A stretch of DNA of 37,733 bases, from NCBI GenBank assembly GCA_012295275.1, contig CM022674.1, positions 16,090,916 to 16,128,648 on the forward strand, written 5' to 3'. How positions within the stretch are numbered: the first letter of the stretch is position 1; each line of letters opens with the position of its first letter. The DNA comes from Chrysomallon squamiferum (lineage: Eukaryota; Mollusca; Gastropoda; Neomphalida; Peltospiridae). Below the pieces are notes generated by a model that saw only the letters and a program-made list of their open reading frames with translations, was not told the DNA's origin and made no database searches. This document shows positions 37,419 through 37,733 of this stretch, piece by piece. Made by a program: the position numbers and the translations under genes.

Positions 37419-37733
37419 GCTTTACTGAATGAGTTCATCTGTAGAAGTGAAGAATCTGTGGACAAAAATGTTTAAAAATGTTTATTTAAAAACAAGCATA
37501 TGTTTACAAGTTTAATATTCTATCTGCACCTACATTTACCCACACACTCAGTAGTAAATTCGTGTCATGATCTGCACAGACAGATATGTAGATGTAGAGA
37601 CAGATAGATAAACTAATCAATAAATAAATAGGTAGACACAGAGACAGAGAGATTGATATCTCAAACTAGTAAATAAACTGTCCTGATATATCAAAGTTTT
37701 GAAACCTGTACACTGTAAATGTTATTTCTTAAA
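37419..37733. other. Upstream of the convertase exon: probable intron or 5'UTR/promoter
   Basis: Sequence before the Met holds AT-rich DNA and GATA/TAGA-like short repeats (37580-37650). No TATA box or further exon can be fixed. Confidence 0.4.

Overview
This window is animal (eukaryotic) nuclear DNA, not bacterial. It is strongly AT-rich, contains one 200-base assembly gap, and is packed with di- to tetranucleotide microsatellites. Its real coding signal is cut into short exons with GT..AG borders. A Tx1/L1-like LINE, MITE-like DNA transposons, an endogenous parvovirus-like fragment in two copies, and mannose-6-phosphate-receptor-homology (MRH) and Ig-domain exons suit a lophotrochozoan, probably a mollusc. 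The microsatellite style is cephalopod-like, but species cannot be settled from this sequence.

Layout. 1-5545: a broken Tx1-like LINE on the minus strand, flanked by a repeat (1-505) and by a palindromic element with a tRNA-like segment and a 33-base minisatellite. Versions of both flanks lie together, without the LINE body, at 27366-28640. 5640-7825: endogenous parvovirus-like copy A, then three exons of a minus-strand calmodulin-like EF-hand gene; its first exon (5'UTR plus ATG) may be at 12161. 14587-18085: plus-strand MRH-domain exons (copy 1) with an 809-base TA-flanked DNA transposon in an intron. 18228-20275: a MITE, two linked minus-strand exons of an unknown gene, and a decayed second LINE. 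22201-23386: parvovirus-like copy B. 23387-25660: duplicate of the MRH exon block (copy 2). 28989-29073: an isolated plus-strand exon. 31051-32983: minus-strand Ig-domain gene exons. 33440-35840: a long decayed ~40-base tandem repeat. 36876-37418: minus-strand first coding exon (signal peptide and prodomain) of a proprotein convertase, whose catalytic exons are not visible here.

The best stories are evolutionary. (1) Two host-duplicated pieces of a parvovirus NS1-like gene share a stop codon; one keeps Walker A and the other Walker B. (2) A duplicated MRH exon block has different splice or coding lesions in each copy, and it supplies a perfect empty site for the TA transposon. (3) An EF-hand gene keeps vertebrate-calmodulin intron positions, but its exons are broken only by one-base indels, mostly in homopolymers, which raises the question of sequence error versus pseudogene.
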